This document shows positions 13,401 to 25,183 of a stretch of DNA of 64,000 nucleotides, piece after piece (position 1 is the first letter of the stretch; the number at the start of each line of letters is the position of its first letter). Location of the stretch: the NCBI GenBank assembly GCA_013399695.1, contig VXAU01001093.1:62001-126000 (forward strand), written 5' to 3'. The translations under genes and the position numbers were made by a program. Under the pieces are notes generated by a model. It was not told the origin of the DNA, ran no database searches, and saw only the letters and a list, made by a program, of their open reading frames with translations. The stretch comes from Formicarius rufipectus. Taxonomy: Eukaryota > Chordata > Aves > Passeriformes > Formicariidae.

Positions 13401-16400
13401 GGGTCAGAAGGAAGTACCTGGTAAAATGCTTTTCTACGGTAGTTTCTGTATCAGCACCTTGGAACTGTGGAAAAATGAAGTGAAAAACAAGTGTTGAGCT
13501 GCTTATTTTTCAGGAAAAAACTCTCAACTCCATACCCGTTTTCTATGGACTAAAACCCATGTATTTCATCTTCCTTTTGGGCAATGCAGCAGAAAGGAAT
13601 ATAAAAATTTTATAGGGCTGGTCAGAACCAAGTGAAGAACTTGACACTAGTCCAAAACTTACAGAACTGATAGAGGATTTCTGTTTCCTGGCCACAGTCT
13701 AGCCACAGACAAGCACACAGAAGAGTCTGAACATAAGCAAGTCTCCAGCTCCTCTCAATGTCTTAATGTGGAGCTCATGCTTATAATTTCCTTTTTGGTG
13801 TAATGACACCTGCATTCCTAATTGCATAGCAGCACAGCTTCAAGAGGACTAAAGGAGAGTATTCCTGTCAGAGAGACATGCTCATAAAAAACAGGAAATT
13901 AGGCTTGAGACCATGAGGACAAGGAGAGTTGTGAACCCAAGTCTACCTGAGTAGCTGTTCTGCCTACCAAGTGCTGATGCTGCAGAGGAACAGCACCACC
14001 AACAGTTAGAAGGCAGCTTAGACTGTTCTGTGCGGACCAGAGCCTTTCCGCATGGAAGATGAGCTGAGTCAGGCTGCTGGACCTCAGAAGACAAAGTACT
14101 CAGCTGCTTAAGCTAGAGCCTCTTCGGAAAGGTGCAAAAGCAGAACTCTAAGAAAAATGTGAGTTATGAGTAGAATAGCAAATGGCCAGTTTAGGCATTT
14201 CAAAGGCTGAGCAGTAACCAAACATGGGATTTTTAATTTTTTTAAATTTATTTTTTAGTACCACTTTAAGATAATAGGAGACTAAAATGTGCATAGTTCT
14301 TTTTGGATATGCCCAGTAGGTGCTTCAGGCAAGAACATTATCGCATCCTCCAGAAGGAAAATATATGAAAGCAAACTCCACATTTGAGGAGTTTCCATTA
14401 AGAAAGCAAGACAACCAAAAAATCCCCTTCAAAGGAAAGGGTTAGGTATAGGTGTGGTGCAGTAATCTCTGAGAGTGTGGTCCATCTCCCAGGCTCTTCT
14501 CACCTTGTCCTGTTTTCTTCAGAGGCTTTTGCTATTTTTCACAGTTCCTTGTACTTACAATTTCTTGTTATCTTCCTATTTCCTACTTAAGTGTGGTTAG
14601 CAGCTGATGCTGGTGTGCAGCTCCTAGAATTGAACTTCATTTTTGTGCTCCTAGAACTGAGATTGAACGAGGAAGATCAGAGAAGTAAAGTGAATATAAA
14701 TGGGGGAGGTGGAATGTGAGTTTTACTTCTCTGAAGTTGTGATTCTTCTGCTTTTCTGCTCGTCTCTACAACAAAAAGAATTGCGAAGATGCTTATCTAC
14801 AAAATCAGCATATCTCTGCTGAAGTATTATGCTTTGATAGTCATACTACAACCTCCATACTGCTGTGGCTTTTCATTTTGGTTTAACATTTAAATACCTA
14901 TTGAAAGAGGAAAGTGAGAGTAATAAATACACTGGCTAAGGCATTACAGACTTCACTGTGGTTACAAAATTACATTAAAGCAGGATTTCAGGTGTTTTCA
15001 AAGCAGGATTTCAAATTCTAAAACACCACAATGATTGAGAGCACAGTGGAACATTGCTGATCTGGCCAAATCTAAGATGTATATACATGGATTGAATCAG
15101 GCAAACAGCAGAATGTGTGACATATACATGAAACAAGGACTGCTTGGGCTTCAAAGAGAATGACCTGCCATCTTCAGCAAAATGCTTCCTTTTACTGAAC
15201 ATCTTGGTGGCTCCATGATATGGGGTATTCTGAATAACAAACATTTTTCCAGTTTTTTTTAGAAAACAGATGGACAGTCATGGGGAAATAGGGGACAGAA
15301 CTGAGGACTGACCTTAATATTGCAAAGACTCAGTCCATTTTTGCAAGAAGAATATGCTGCTTATATTTTTGAAAACTGCTATTTGTATCTTCTCAAGAGG
15401 AAGATGGGTGTGGATTATTAAGCACAAAACCTTTTGTGGTGCCTGATGTCTGCAATTTGTGCTGTTCTTGGGTTTGTGTAACAAGGGTTTCACTCATGTT
15501 AAAATTCATCTGCAGTTTTGAAGAATTGCATGCTTCCCAAATCTGGCACCCGGTTCATTTGGCTCAGTAGAGATGGGAAAGATACTTAATCCTTCAGTTC
15601 CTACATATCTTGTGAGAAGTGAGCATTGATGGTAAAGCCTTGCAGATTTGCAACCATCCCAGTTAGTGGTCAAGTGCAAGGGGTGCAGATTTTCATTTAC
15701 CTCATCACAGATGAATTCAGATCTTAGCTTTCCTTAGTTATTAGAGTAATTACACACTAGTTCCTATGTAGAACTGCCTCTTTGATTACCTTTAGACCCC
15801 AAGTAATTAAATCAGTTCATAGACTCCATTGCTTGATATGATGCCTTTTTATCAGTCATTGATCTATTATACTTGGAGAAATACTCCAAGTACAGTAAGT
15901 AGGAAAGGTTGCAAATGTGCTGTCACCACTACTTCAATAAATAATACAGTGATCATACACATCATTGTTCTTTCCACCTTTATCAGATGATTGGAGAGAG
16001 GAAGTAATTTGTGGCAGCTAAACTGTGTGTTTGTATTACACATTCTCATGTTTATATGATACATCCCAGGCATCTGAATATACTGTAGGTGGAACAATCT
16101 CTCCAGGCACATGCACAGAGTATTGTAAATGTGTAAATGAAACAATATTGCCAAACCAAGACAACATAAAACCCATGGCTCTTTTTCCTTTTAGGAAGTC
16201 CAGCGTTCCATGGGAAGAACATCACCAAGGCCAGAAAAAGGTAGGTGCTAGTTTACAAATAAAAAATATTTCAGTTCCGCTTAACTTGTCTTTTTGAGAT
16301 AATGCAATTCTTTTATCTCTAGCTGCAATGGAGGCATTAGGAATTGAACTGTACAGGAGAAATAAACCTGAGAAGCAGCCCTTTGCGCATCTCATTATTG

Positions 16401-19400
16401 ATGATAAGAATATCCCATCTGGTAAGTTCAATTTTAAGTGAATACTTCAATTACTATTATAAATATCAAACAGTGAATAATTATATGAAAATAATTCAGG
16501 AAAACCAGCAATAGACTGAGATTTCAGAAATGACTTTTGATAGGGAGAATAAGTTGGGTGCATTAAAGGATTTCAGAGACAACATGGGTAAGGTTAAAAG
16601 GAGAGCAGCTCTGCCTTGTCACATGCAGAATGATCTCCATTTCAAATTACCGGTTTTCATGATCAGCTTCTGAGGGTTTGGCCTGCCCGTTTGTGCTGTC
16701 TTCAGGTGAGGAAGAAGATCTTATGTTGGATGCTCTCCTCTGAAGTTTCTCATTTTCTTTGGCCTGTAGGGTCCTTAGGGAATTTTTCACTCACACTGTA
16801 CATCATCCATAGGTATACACACACAGATGTATGCATGTGTACACGTATGCATACAAGAAGAAGCACAAAGATTGGCCAGAATACGGATCATGCAGTTTGG
16901 AAGATGTTTGCCTTCCATTGAGTTGGAGCGTTTTTGTCCTGTTGTCAGCTGAAGAAATGTAGTTTTCTTTCATAACATTTGAGCACGTTGTGTCCTCCTG
17001 TTCAACCCTTCACAGCAACACTCCTTTTGAGTGCTGAATTGTAATGGGATTTTTACTAGATGACACAACAGTTGTCTTCAGGGTGGATCTGGAAGCTGAG
17101 TACATGGTACGTACATGTCAGGGGCCCATCAGTGTAAGAGCTTGCCATAAAGGAAGCACATCTTTCATCTGGAGATGTTGAAAACCTAGGACTGCAATCC
17201 CAATGGCATTATTATAATTTACCTCCTAATTCCCTGCCCTCTCTGAGTATGTTGCACTCTAATAGCATAGGGCTGAACTTACAGTACGTTTCCTTCTGCC
17301 CATGGCAAATTGCAAATTGCAAAGGTTTTGTCGTATTCCATTCATTTTGATGTTGCAGGACTGCGATAGACTTTTCTACATCAGACTCCCAGGGCCTTCA
17401 TGACATTCTAACATATGCCGAAGCTTCACAAGGGTCTGTCTGCATCCATCTAGTCCTGCAGTAGCAAGATAAAGATAATATCATTGTATTCTGAGCAAGT
17501 TGTTAATTGAATGCAGTATGTTTCTGAGCTATTGAGCAGGGGGAAAAGAATGTTCTTTTGGCTTTTTTCTGCCCCTGTGGTAAGAGGATGGCATTCTTTT
17601 ATATTGCCAGAGCTCTTAATCTCTACTCCGAGGTATTCAGGTGGCTTTGGGAATATTCTTGCTAGTACAATAATGGGGAACAAGACATCATGCTTCTGAA
17701 CACTCTCCAAAGGAAAACATTAGTTCCTACAATTTTATGATGTGTTAGAACAGTTTTATTTTTTGCCCTGGGGCACTGTCAGTTGAGATTTTTCTCTATA
17801 TATTCTCAACACAATTGGTGTGGTGAAAGTAAACCATTTTTTTTCTGAAGCTATCAGATAGAGGATCTTAAGATAGGAGGTTGCATTGATCACCACTGCC
17901 TTCTTTCTCTGAAGATTTATGCATTCTGCAGTGCTGAATTCCTTGTTAATTAAGCTGTGCACATTGCTTTTCTGTTTTATGTAACCAAACCAAAGGGGAA
18001 TGTTGTGTTGAGACTTGAGATCTGAGATTTTAGCAGCCTGCATAGTAATACCTTGCTCTTGCTCTATTTAAAAACAAAGCACTTCTATACAGCCTCTTGC
18101 CTGGAGGGATAGGATCCTTTCAAGTGCATTGGCATTGCCAAGATCCAGAGTTTTTTAAGCAGAGAGCTTAAGGAGCTTCTCAGATGGCAATCAGAACTTC
18201 CAATAGCTTTCTTGTTAGCTCAGTGCCTTCTGACAAGCTTCTATTTTAGTCAGATTTTGGCTTTGACCTCATTTTACCATAGGTCCATAGTAGAAGATTC
18301 AGTATCAGTAAACTTATTTTAGCATTTTGTCTTTGGAAGGTTTCAATTAATTTGCTAATCACGGAGACTGATCACACATCTGCAGAAGTGGAGTGTGTCA
18401 GTGTCACAGTCTGTGAAATCTACCTTTTCCTGTGAGGAGTTTGTTTGCTGTTTACCTGAATGTTGCTGTAAACTGTTTTTATCCAGGCTAGCTAATTTTT
18501 GCTGTTGTCCATTGCTGCATGAACCTTCGAGGGAGTGATATAGCACATCTGTGGGTAATGGTGAGGGAGGCATTACTCGCTCTTGTTCTTTTCATTTTCT
18601 TTTTTCAAAAGCACAGGCTGCAGGACCTCTCAGAAGCACAGTGCCAGTGACAGCAAGCTGCTTAGTTTCTCCTTGGAGCAGATCAGCTCTTTGGCAATGT
18701 TATGAGCTGGACATACTCCTTTCTGACTCCTTTGGAAGAGCATTGTCAGGATGTTAACCATGAGCACAGCTTCTGCAGTCCTTGTGGGCTTTGCAGCAGT
18801 GAGAGGCTGCATCCTTACAGATAACTGAAACCCTGAAACTACTGGTTGTGAGACACTTTAGGGTCATGCTTACTGGTATGGGGCAGTATGCAGTTGGCTG
18901 GGTAGCAACAGTTGTTAGTGACTGACATAAAGAAAGAAGAATTTGCATGAAGGTCACCAGGAGTTTTTCCTTTCCTGTCTTGTTTTCTCTGACTGCAAAT
19001 GGCAATTTCTACTGTCTTCCCTTCATTCTTTACCTTCCATGTCTGAAATCCTTCTAAATTGTTTTCTGCCATCCATGAGCCTGGACAGATCTTTTAGTAT
19101 TTTAAGCTTCTCTACTGTTGTCACCCTGACACAGAATAAACAGTATCAGGAAAAAGTCTTCATCACTGTCAAACAGGATTTTAAGTAGTTTGCTACATCA
19201 AAGAGCACTGAGCAGTGTCTATGAGAGAATATTTTCCTTTGACCTGCTTCACAATAATGTCAAACCTCAAGTGGACTTTTGCAGCGGGGGGGATAGTGTG
19301 AAGGAAGGGGGGAAATAACCCTTCCCAGATCTTAGTGTCCCCACCCATCATTTGGCAGCAGAAGCTGTAGTGGTTTGGCTTGCTGTGTATATTTTTTAGG

Positions 19401-22400
19401 TTTTGTGCCTTAGGTTAGAATTGGATACTTGCTGGTTGGTTTTTACCAGAGCTCACTATAAATGCTACCTAGGTTTTAAATGAAAACAGTGAATTTTGGT
19501 TTATAAATTGATTGCAGAAATTAGTCACAGTTTAAAGGAGAAAATCACAAACAGAAATAAATACGTTAAATGTATCATTTGGAGTGTGAATTAATACCTT
19601 TAGCTGTCTAAGGAAACGCTGCAGTATTCTGAGCTATTTACAGCTACAGGTTTGACTTAGTTGCCTTTTGCCTCCAAAAGTTTTTCAGAGCAAACAGTGC
19701 TTCGGTTCTGTCTTCAGGCTCTATTTATACCTGAAAGTTACTATAATACAAACAAATTATCAAAACATGTCTACTTTCTCCTCTGTTTCCCTCAGATCGT
19801 TTTCCTTCTTGCTAATTAATTTTATAGAACTCCTTTCTAGTAGTTTTAGTTCATGCTCACAAATACACAAGACATTGTTTTTATTTGTCTTCAGTTTTCA
19901 GAAAGGCTGTGTATTTTGAATTTTTAAATAATACTTTTTGCCATGTCTGGAAGACTGTCTCACTCATTATCTTGCTGACTGCTTCCTTCTCTGTCAACAT
20001 GACTTAACCTGTGCTGGTTTTGGTTCCAAAGTAAATTATTTCACAGAAGATACTGTATTGCAACGTTTCTGACTGTCCCATAGCTTGGGTTATGTGTCAG
20101 AGTTTGATATTTGGACAGCTGACTTGACACTGATGTGTTCTAGTTTTCTCCACTTCCTGTGTTTTGGGGTACTGATTGTTTTGATGTCTCCAAATCTGGA
20201 TGTATTACCTCCAGAAGTGCTGAGAATCTGCTTGCTCCTTCCATTAAAAATTGCATGACAACTTCTACCATAGCATTGTTGTGCAGTCCTGCTGGCTGTG
20301 GCACGCTTCTTCTGGAGCTCTGAATTGTGGCAAAATACTAATATGATCACAGCATTATAATTTAATGCTTTATAATTTAATCCCTTTTAGTAAGTGACTT
20401 CTAGAAGTTACCTGTACAGATTCTTTGCTCAAAACAGTTAGGGTCATCTCCCATCCTCTCTTGACCTGTCCCTCTACCTGACCGTGGATGAATAATGCGT
20501 ATTCTCCTGAACACCAAAAGAATGTGAACAAACTTCAACCAGAGCCCATCTCAGTTACAAGCAACCTTTTTGCCTTCTTTTCCTTTCACTCTTTTCAGTA
20601 GAAAGTCACGCCTTCCTTGAAGACTTCTTCAAAATTGTGGCTTAAGACCAGCAACTAAAGAGTTTGTCAGGTGACTAAAATCTCTGTAGCAACTACCCAG
20701 TGTGCCACCATGCAGTCACAGCTTGGATTTCTGTTCCACCAGGGATGTACATGTGTGTCCCATATCTAATGTACCTCTCCTCTGATCCAACACTGATTTC
20801 TCGACTGTCCTCCTCATCTTGAAAGGAGTAAAGCCTCCTTGAGGAAGTATTTCTTCCAGAGTTAATGCTGTGTACAAGAAGTTCTACAACTTCCTCAGCT
20901 ATCCTCAGTGCTTCAGAGGTGCACTCTGGTACTGCTAACTCAGCATTTATTGCAAGTGAATAATTCCAGGCTAAGATACTTAAGATCTTGATGTCTCTTC
21001 CAGTTAGTTGAGGGTTTTTTGAGGCACTGCACAGGAGATGGGTTCTCGGTATGGTTTTACTTTCTTAGTTTTTACTTGGCTGCGCTAAAACCATATAGGG
21101 AAGCAACTATTTATGATCTACCTTTGGCAACCTGTGCTTTGCTGTAAGTCTTTGTGGAAGAACACCAGAAGGTTTTTGTTCTAGACTACTGTTGAAGTAT
21201 TCCTCTCACATGCAAAAGTTTGCCCTTGGCAGATAGAGAGGGCTCATCTCTCTCAAATTCCCCTCACTTTCTGCATAGACAAATGCAAGAGGCATCTTTC
21301 AAAGTAATGAAATATACCTGGGATTTTTCCCCAGCACGTTTTTGAACACCGGTGATCCTTGATATATGCTTGGGAAGGAGGAAACTGGGCCCTGCCCCAT
21401 GCCATGAAAAGTTTGGTAGTGATGGGCTGTGTTGATTTGATGTTGGGAGGATAAAGTACTGAGTATTCCAAGCAGGCATTTAGATGCATTGGGAGGCTAA
21501 GGTGTAAAGTCCTCAGGTACATACATGAATCCACTGCTCTTGGAGGGAGCAAATGAAGTTAGTCTTGTGTTTTGGAAATTGTTAGGGATTAGGAATACAA
21601 GTTGGCCAACTCTCATCTGTTGTGTTATGCCCTGTGTGTTACACTAAGTAATAGTGTTAGTGGCACATGCCTATCAGGAATGCTCTTGGAGCTCTCAGGA
21701 CAGTGTTGTTTCCTCAACGTGGGCATGCCTGTGGGTTTTGCCAGGATCATCATCTCCCACTGTTGCCTATTCTTCTGTTTTTGCAGGCATGGACAGTGAG
21801 ATGAGGTGGGTAATGTAATGGGGTAGTGGTGAAGGTAGGGAGGTGGAGGGACTGTGGGACGTGTGCTGGAGGGCATGCTCCTCAACAGAAAATACTGTAA
21901 TAAACCTCTACATGATACATGTGCTGTAGTAACAATGCTAACTGAGCTAGTGTCGCAGGCTGCTGCTTACCACTGGGCTGCCAGTGTCAAACATCACCAG
22001 GTTTGCAAGGAAGACTCAAATGTTCTCTCTCAGTGCCTCTCTGATGTCCTCTGGCCATGTCTCAACGCAGCCTCGATAGTAGGATTTAGATGAAATGACA
22101 TCTGAGACTTGACCGACTTGAAACCTCTAAGAGATGATACAACGTGACTCCCTGATGATAGTGCCAGGAAGTGTTTTTTGAGCCAGAGAGCTCGTGTGTG
22201 TGTACCTGTATGCACAAGTTAGCTTCCAGTGACAGTGCTAAGCTGGCAAACCAATCAAACATCTCCAGTCTCTCCACTCCTTTTTGTTCTCATCACAAAG
22301 TCTCGATTCACCCTAGCAGATAAGGTCAGATTCCTCTTTACCAGGCCATCATCACACAGGCAGAGCTGAAAAGGCTTATGAGTACCCGCTAGAAGGAATT

Positions 22401-23982
22401 CAATAATGCTTCTTTGCATGTGATCCTTCTATTAATCCGCTCTTTTTGGTAGTCAGATTTAGTAACTGTTGTGTGTGTATTTTGAGTCCCTCATGCATGA
22501 TGTTCTGCAGAGAGACAGAATATTGTCATTGTTTTCCTTCCTAATTTGTGGATCTCCAGCTGAAGGCAACTTGAAGGGGACTGTTCTCCAAGCATGGAAT
22601 ATCAGCTCATTGTTCCTAGTTTGAAATTCAAAGTACTTTAAATAAATAAAAATAAAGAAAAAAAGAGCAAAGTGTGCAGAGTCACATCTATCTTCCGAGA
22701 GCTCACCATCGAAGGCCTTCTGTTAGATATTAAAGAATTTGAGTGTACTTCCTGAGTAGTTATAATTGTCCAGCTATAAGTATTCTTACAATTATGAAAT
22801 AACTAGGATTGTGCTGTTGACCAAAATCATAGATATCTAGGATATGACTAAGTGAGATTTTGGAGCCTTATTCCGGTACATGCATCATTAGATTGTCTAA
22901 ACTTTTTTTTTTCATTAAAAAGTTTATGTTATAAATACTTGCAGTGTTATGTGAAGTCTAGGCAGCTTAGCGTGTAGTACAAAAGATGCACAATTGCACT
23001 GATTCTTCACCATTTTTTTGGTGTTGTCAATTGAAAATGTTTACCTTTGTGCCACTACAGTCAGAAGAACATAAAATATGGGGAGGTTTCATAAGCTTCT
23101 GTTCAGTTTAATTTATGTTCAGAATTCTAGTTATTCCTTGCAAGCACTTACACATTAAACAGATAACTAGGGGTTTTTGTGTTATTTTGTTTGGGTTTTT
23201 TTTCCTTTTTTTTTTTTCAAATTCCTCTCAAATGTATTAGTTGAATGAAGTTTTAGGTGAAATGCACTGTCTGTGTAGATCTTGTTGCGTGACTGCTTAG
23301 CATAAACAGATTACAGGTGAAGCAAGTGTTTTGTACCACAGTCCAGCAGGTGTTTTGGTGGGAAGGCAGACAGTTATGAATAGCAAGCCAAATATGGGAG
23401 TGCATGTAAAAAAAGGAAATTTCTTAGGAGTTTTTTCTTAATTGTCTAATACTCACTGTAGCCTATAGAACTGTAGTTGTTTCTAAAAACCTTGACATTG
23501 CTTTCTAAATGTTGGGGTTTAAGTGTTGATAAATAATCTGTTTTTCTCTCTCCTCTTCAGGAACCCGCAAAGTGAACCTCACATCCTGGCATCCTGACAA
23601 AGGCCAGGCACACTTATCAAATATGACATTCAGTGATGGAAAACTAATTGTTAATCAAGATGGCTTCTACTACCTATATGCCAATATTTGTTTTAGACAT
23701 CATGAAACTTCAGGAAACTTGTCTAGAAGAGGGCTTCAGCTGATGGTATATATGATTAAGACAAATCTTAAAATAAGGCGCTCTGATGTGTTGATGAAGG
23801 GAGGGAGCACTAAATACTGGTCAGGGAATTCAGAATTTCATTTTTATTCTGTAAATGTAGGAGGATTTTTTAAATTAAAGTCTGGTGAAATGATAGGTAT
23901 CCAGGTATCAAACCCATCACTACTGGATTCATCACAAGAAGCAACTTATTTTGGAGCGTTTAAAGTTAGGGATTTAGATTGA
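1215..23982 (+). CDS. TNFSF11: TNFSF11 (RANKL), whole gene, five exons
   Basis: Type II membrane ligand of the TNF superfamily. It binds the receptor RANK and the decoy receptor OPG as a homotrimer and drives osteoclast formation, lymph-node development and related immune signalling. The coding exons are 1215-1452, 9456-9623, 16195-16240, 16323-16421 and 23561-23982. Introns are about 8.0, 6.6, 0.08 and 7.1 kb, all GT-AG, and phases 0, 0, 1, 1 join without a break. Counting visible codons and a mammal-like missing segment gives about 319 residues, close to 317 in human. Order: short cytoplasmic tail (start MRRASRDYTKYLRGSEEL), membrane segment (in the gap), stalk, then the TNF-homology domain from QPFAHL to the terminal FKVRDLD. 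Identification is secure from near-identical stretches such as NQDGFYYLYANICFRHHETS and KGGSTKYWSGNSEFHF. No frameshift or premature stop is visible outside the gap. Confidence 0.97.
1358..1443. other. Assembly gap (86 N) in exon 1
   Basis: This run of N removes the codons for the RANKL transmembrane segment. The missing coding length must be 1 plus a multiple of 3 for the reading frame to reach the conserved Ala-Gln before the splice donor. 86 does not satisfy this, whereas for example 76, 79 or 85 would. Mammalian spacing predicts roughly 73-76 bases, so the gap size is probably an estimate or a few edge bases are wrong. Confidence 0.95.
6420..6682 (+). mobile_element. CR1 LINE 3' fragment, diverged
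   Basis: The segment follows the familiar 3' end of avian CR1, in order: an ACAAGAGGCA-like start, a GGAACAG...CCAGAGAAG stretch, GACAAGGCC, CTGCTTCAAGCAG, GGGCTGGACTAGA, and a CCCAGCCCAAGTCATTCTG-like tail. It is strongly mutated and lacks clean terminal 8-mer repeats, so it is an old, dead 5'-truncated copy of the chicken-repeat-1 retrotransposon family. It lies in intron 1 in the same orientation as the gene. Confidence 0.75.
6717..6746. repeat. Poly-T tract
   Basis: About 22 consecutive T, then CTTTTTTC. The tract is followed by AG and so resembles a splice acceptor, but no exon-like open sequence with a matching donor follows. It is simple sequence about 35 bases after the CR1 fragment, possibly a reversed poly-A of an unrelated insertion. 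Confidence 0.8.
8906..9015 (-). mobile_element. CR1 LINE 3' end, minus orientation
   Basis: It begins with ATCATAGAATC, the reverse complement of the CR1 terminal ATTCTATGAT repeats. It then reads TTGGAAGAGACCTCCAAGAT, CATCAAGTCCAACCC and a CACTAAGTGCCACATCCAGTC-like segment, all standard in avian CR1 read backwards. It is truncated to about 110 bases and lies in intron 1, antisense to the gene. Confidence 0.85.
9456..9623 (+). CDS. TNFSF11: TNFSF11 exon 2: proximal stalk
   Basis: Fifty-six codons in phase 0-0. The exon starts MDPTRISKEHAHCVRTLFG and ends QALQRAVQK, flanked by a T-rich tract and CCAG on the left and donor GTAAGT on the right. It aligns without gaps to the extracellular membrane-proximal part of mammalian RANKL (which begins MDPNRIS). 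The exon's first codon is itself ATG, preceded by intron here. In mammals an alternative transcript starting near this point has been reported as a soluble form, but nothing here shows a second promoter. Two cysteines (in HCVRT and SCRNM) match mammalian positions. Confidence 0.96.
9624..16194 (+). other. TNFSF11: TNFSF11 intron 2 (6571 bp)
   Basis: Donor GTAAGT to acceptor CTTTTTCCTTTTAG. I see unique AT-rich sequence with short T- or A-runs, no recognised interspersed repeat and no gene. A perfect 9-bp inverted repeat with a 5-base loop lies at 15870-15892, about 300 bases before exon 3. ORFs up to 127 codons (for example 9913-10296) have no recognisable domain or conservation signature. 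Confidence 0.85.
15870..15892. repeat. Perfect 9-bp inverted repeat in intron 2
   Basis: TACTTGGAG, loop AAATA, CTCCAAGTA. In RNA this would form a compact hairpin about 300 bases before the 46-base exon 3. No function is known to me. A short perfect hairpin of this size is not rare by chance over 64 kb. Confidence 0.6.
16195..16240 (+). CDS. TNFSF11: TNFSF11 exon 3: 46-base stalk microexon
   Basis: Fifteen codons plus one base (EVQRSMGRTSPRPEK then G), entering in phase 0 and leaving in phase 1. Length and phase equal the small stalk exon of mammalian RANKL as I know it (ELQHIV... ending in a Lys plus a split Ala codon), but the sequence is poorly conserved and richer in Arg and Pro. This part of the stalk lies close to where metalloproteases shed the mammalian ligand; whether this bird version is cut is unknown. 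Acceptor CTTTTAG and donor GTAGGT are clear. The next intron is only 82 bases. Confidence 0.93.
16241..16322 (+). other. TNFSF11: TNFSF11 intron 3 (82 bp mini-intron)
   Basis: From GTAGGTGCTA to a CTTTTATCTCTAG acceptor. At 82 bases it is near the lower practical limit for vertebrate introns and about 80-fold shorter than its neighbours. It links the 46-base exon 3 to exon 4, so the two are probably recognised together by intron definition. Confidence 0.92.
16323..16421 (+). CDS. TNFSF11: TNFSF11 exon 4: distal stalk and first TNF-domain strand
   Basis: Ninety-nine bases, phase 1 to phase 1. It completes the split Ala codon, then encodes AMEALGIELYRRNKPEK followed by QPFAHLIIDDKNIPS and the first base of a Gly codon. 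QPFAHL marks strand A, the start of the TNF-homology domain, and is identical to mammalian RANKL. The following AH..I..D.IPSG stretch keeps the fold, but the human N-glycosylation site here (N-A-T) is replaced by acidic residues. Donor GTAAGT follows. Confidence 0.95.
16422..23560 (+). other. TNFSF11: TNFSF11 intron 4 (7139 bp)
   Basis: Donor GTAAGT to a strong pyrimidine tract (TTTTTCTCTCTCCTCTTCAG). Mostly unique sequence with short homopolymers. I recognise no interspersed repeat with confidence and no embedded gene. ORFs up to about 99 codons on either strand look like chance. Confidence 0.85.
23561..23982 (+). CDS. TNFSF11: TNFSF11 exon 5: TNF-homology domain and stop
   Basis: Completes the split Gly codon, then 139 codons and a TGA at 23980-23982. 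It encodes most of the TNF-homology jelly roll that trimerises and binds RANK and OPG. Core strands are almost unchanged from mammals (NMTFSDGKLIVNQDGFYYLY, ICFRHHETSG, KGGSTKYWSGNSEF, NVGGFFKLKSG, SNPSLLD, ATYFGAFKVRDLD). Differences concentrate in receptor-facing loops: the AA'' loop lacks the Trp of mammalian RGWAK (here DKGQAH), the CD loop reads SGNLSRRGLQ instead of a D/S-containing acidic version, and the DE loop reads KIRRSD in place of KIPSSH. N-glycosylation sequons visible are NLT, NMT and NLS; only NMT is shared with human. Confidence 0.97.
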
Positions 23983-25177
23983 ATCTTTCTTCAGTGTGCT
24001 GAAAATTGTTTGTAGTTGTCTGGAAACAACTTGAAGACAGAACTGAAAATCTTCTGCAACCCAATTACATCTGTATAAGCCATATATCTTTAAAGACACG
24101 TTTTTGTCCTGTGCTGACTCTGGCCGGAGTCCTGCAAATGCATGGAAGGTCAAAATAACACAGTTCTCCTGATTTAGTCTTACAGCAATTTTACTTCATT
24201 TGTTTTCACTGGCTTCAGTAGAGTCATTATGCCTTTTCCATTGGTGTAGTTGAAATTAGAAATATTAGTCTTATTGAACTTCAGTTTCCAAGTTCTGCCC
24301 TGACTTTTTAACCTGTGCTACCCTTACAAGTTCTGGTGCAAACATAGGGCAGGACAGAATTTGCTTCCCAGCTTCCATTTATGACTCCATTTTGCTTGGG
24401 GTTGAGCGTTCTGACCCTGAGAGAGCAAAGATTATGAGAGTATGACTAATGCCATTGCCTTTGATGTGGCTTTTCGCATGCTGAATTGGGCTTGTTTTTA
24501 CATTGCTGTGTCAGGGTTGCAGAGCTCAGACCATGGCAGAAATGAGTTGCAGAACACCTAAACAGTTCTACTTAAATTTTACTGTGTTGAAAGGGCCATT
24601 CCAGGAAGAAAGCAGATCATCTGGCCTTGCAGTTCTAAAAGATTAATTACAGGCCATTTTATTATTGTTGCATAGTTAATTGCAACTACAGATTGCCAAA
24701 ATACAGCGTGCCTTTAAAGTAATGCATTGTGCCAGAACCTGCAAAGACATTTTTTAAACAAAGTATGTATTTTTATATTCTGTAAAATCTAAAGTTATAT
24801 TTCAGGTGTAATGTTTTATGTAAAAAAAAAAAAAGGTAAATTATATTGTCCTATAGTATTTGATACAAAATATTTAAAATCTCTTGCTGTTTGTATATTT
24901 AATGATTTAAACTGTTTTTATGTACAGACATGTTGAGCTGGTGCACTTTTTAATCCCAATGGGAAAAAAATGCAGCTATAAGAGGTTGTTTGCAATTAGC
25001 AAATGTAATATATATATCTTTGTTCTTAACTTAATAGATTTCTTTTAAACTTGTCAGTATTATTGGAAAGGGGGCGAGATCACACCAATGCCACAAGTAA
25101 TTACACCAGAATGCTGGTCACTGGGTGCCTTTCAAACGGGAGGGGTAATTGACATTACAAAGCTGGCATAATGTAAA

Positions 25178-25183
25178 AATAAA
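25178..25183 (+). terminator. Candidate proximal polyadenylation signal
   Basis: AATAAA about 1.2 kb after the stop codon, within an A-rich context. The downstream 40 bases are not clearly GU-rich, which weakens it. Confidence 0.4.
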
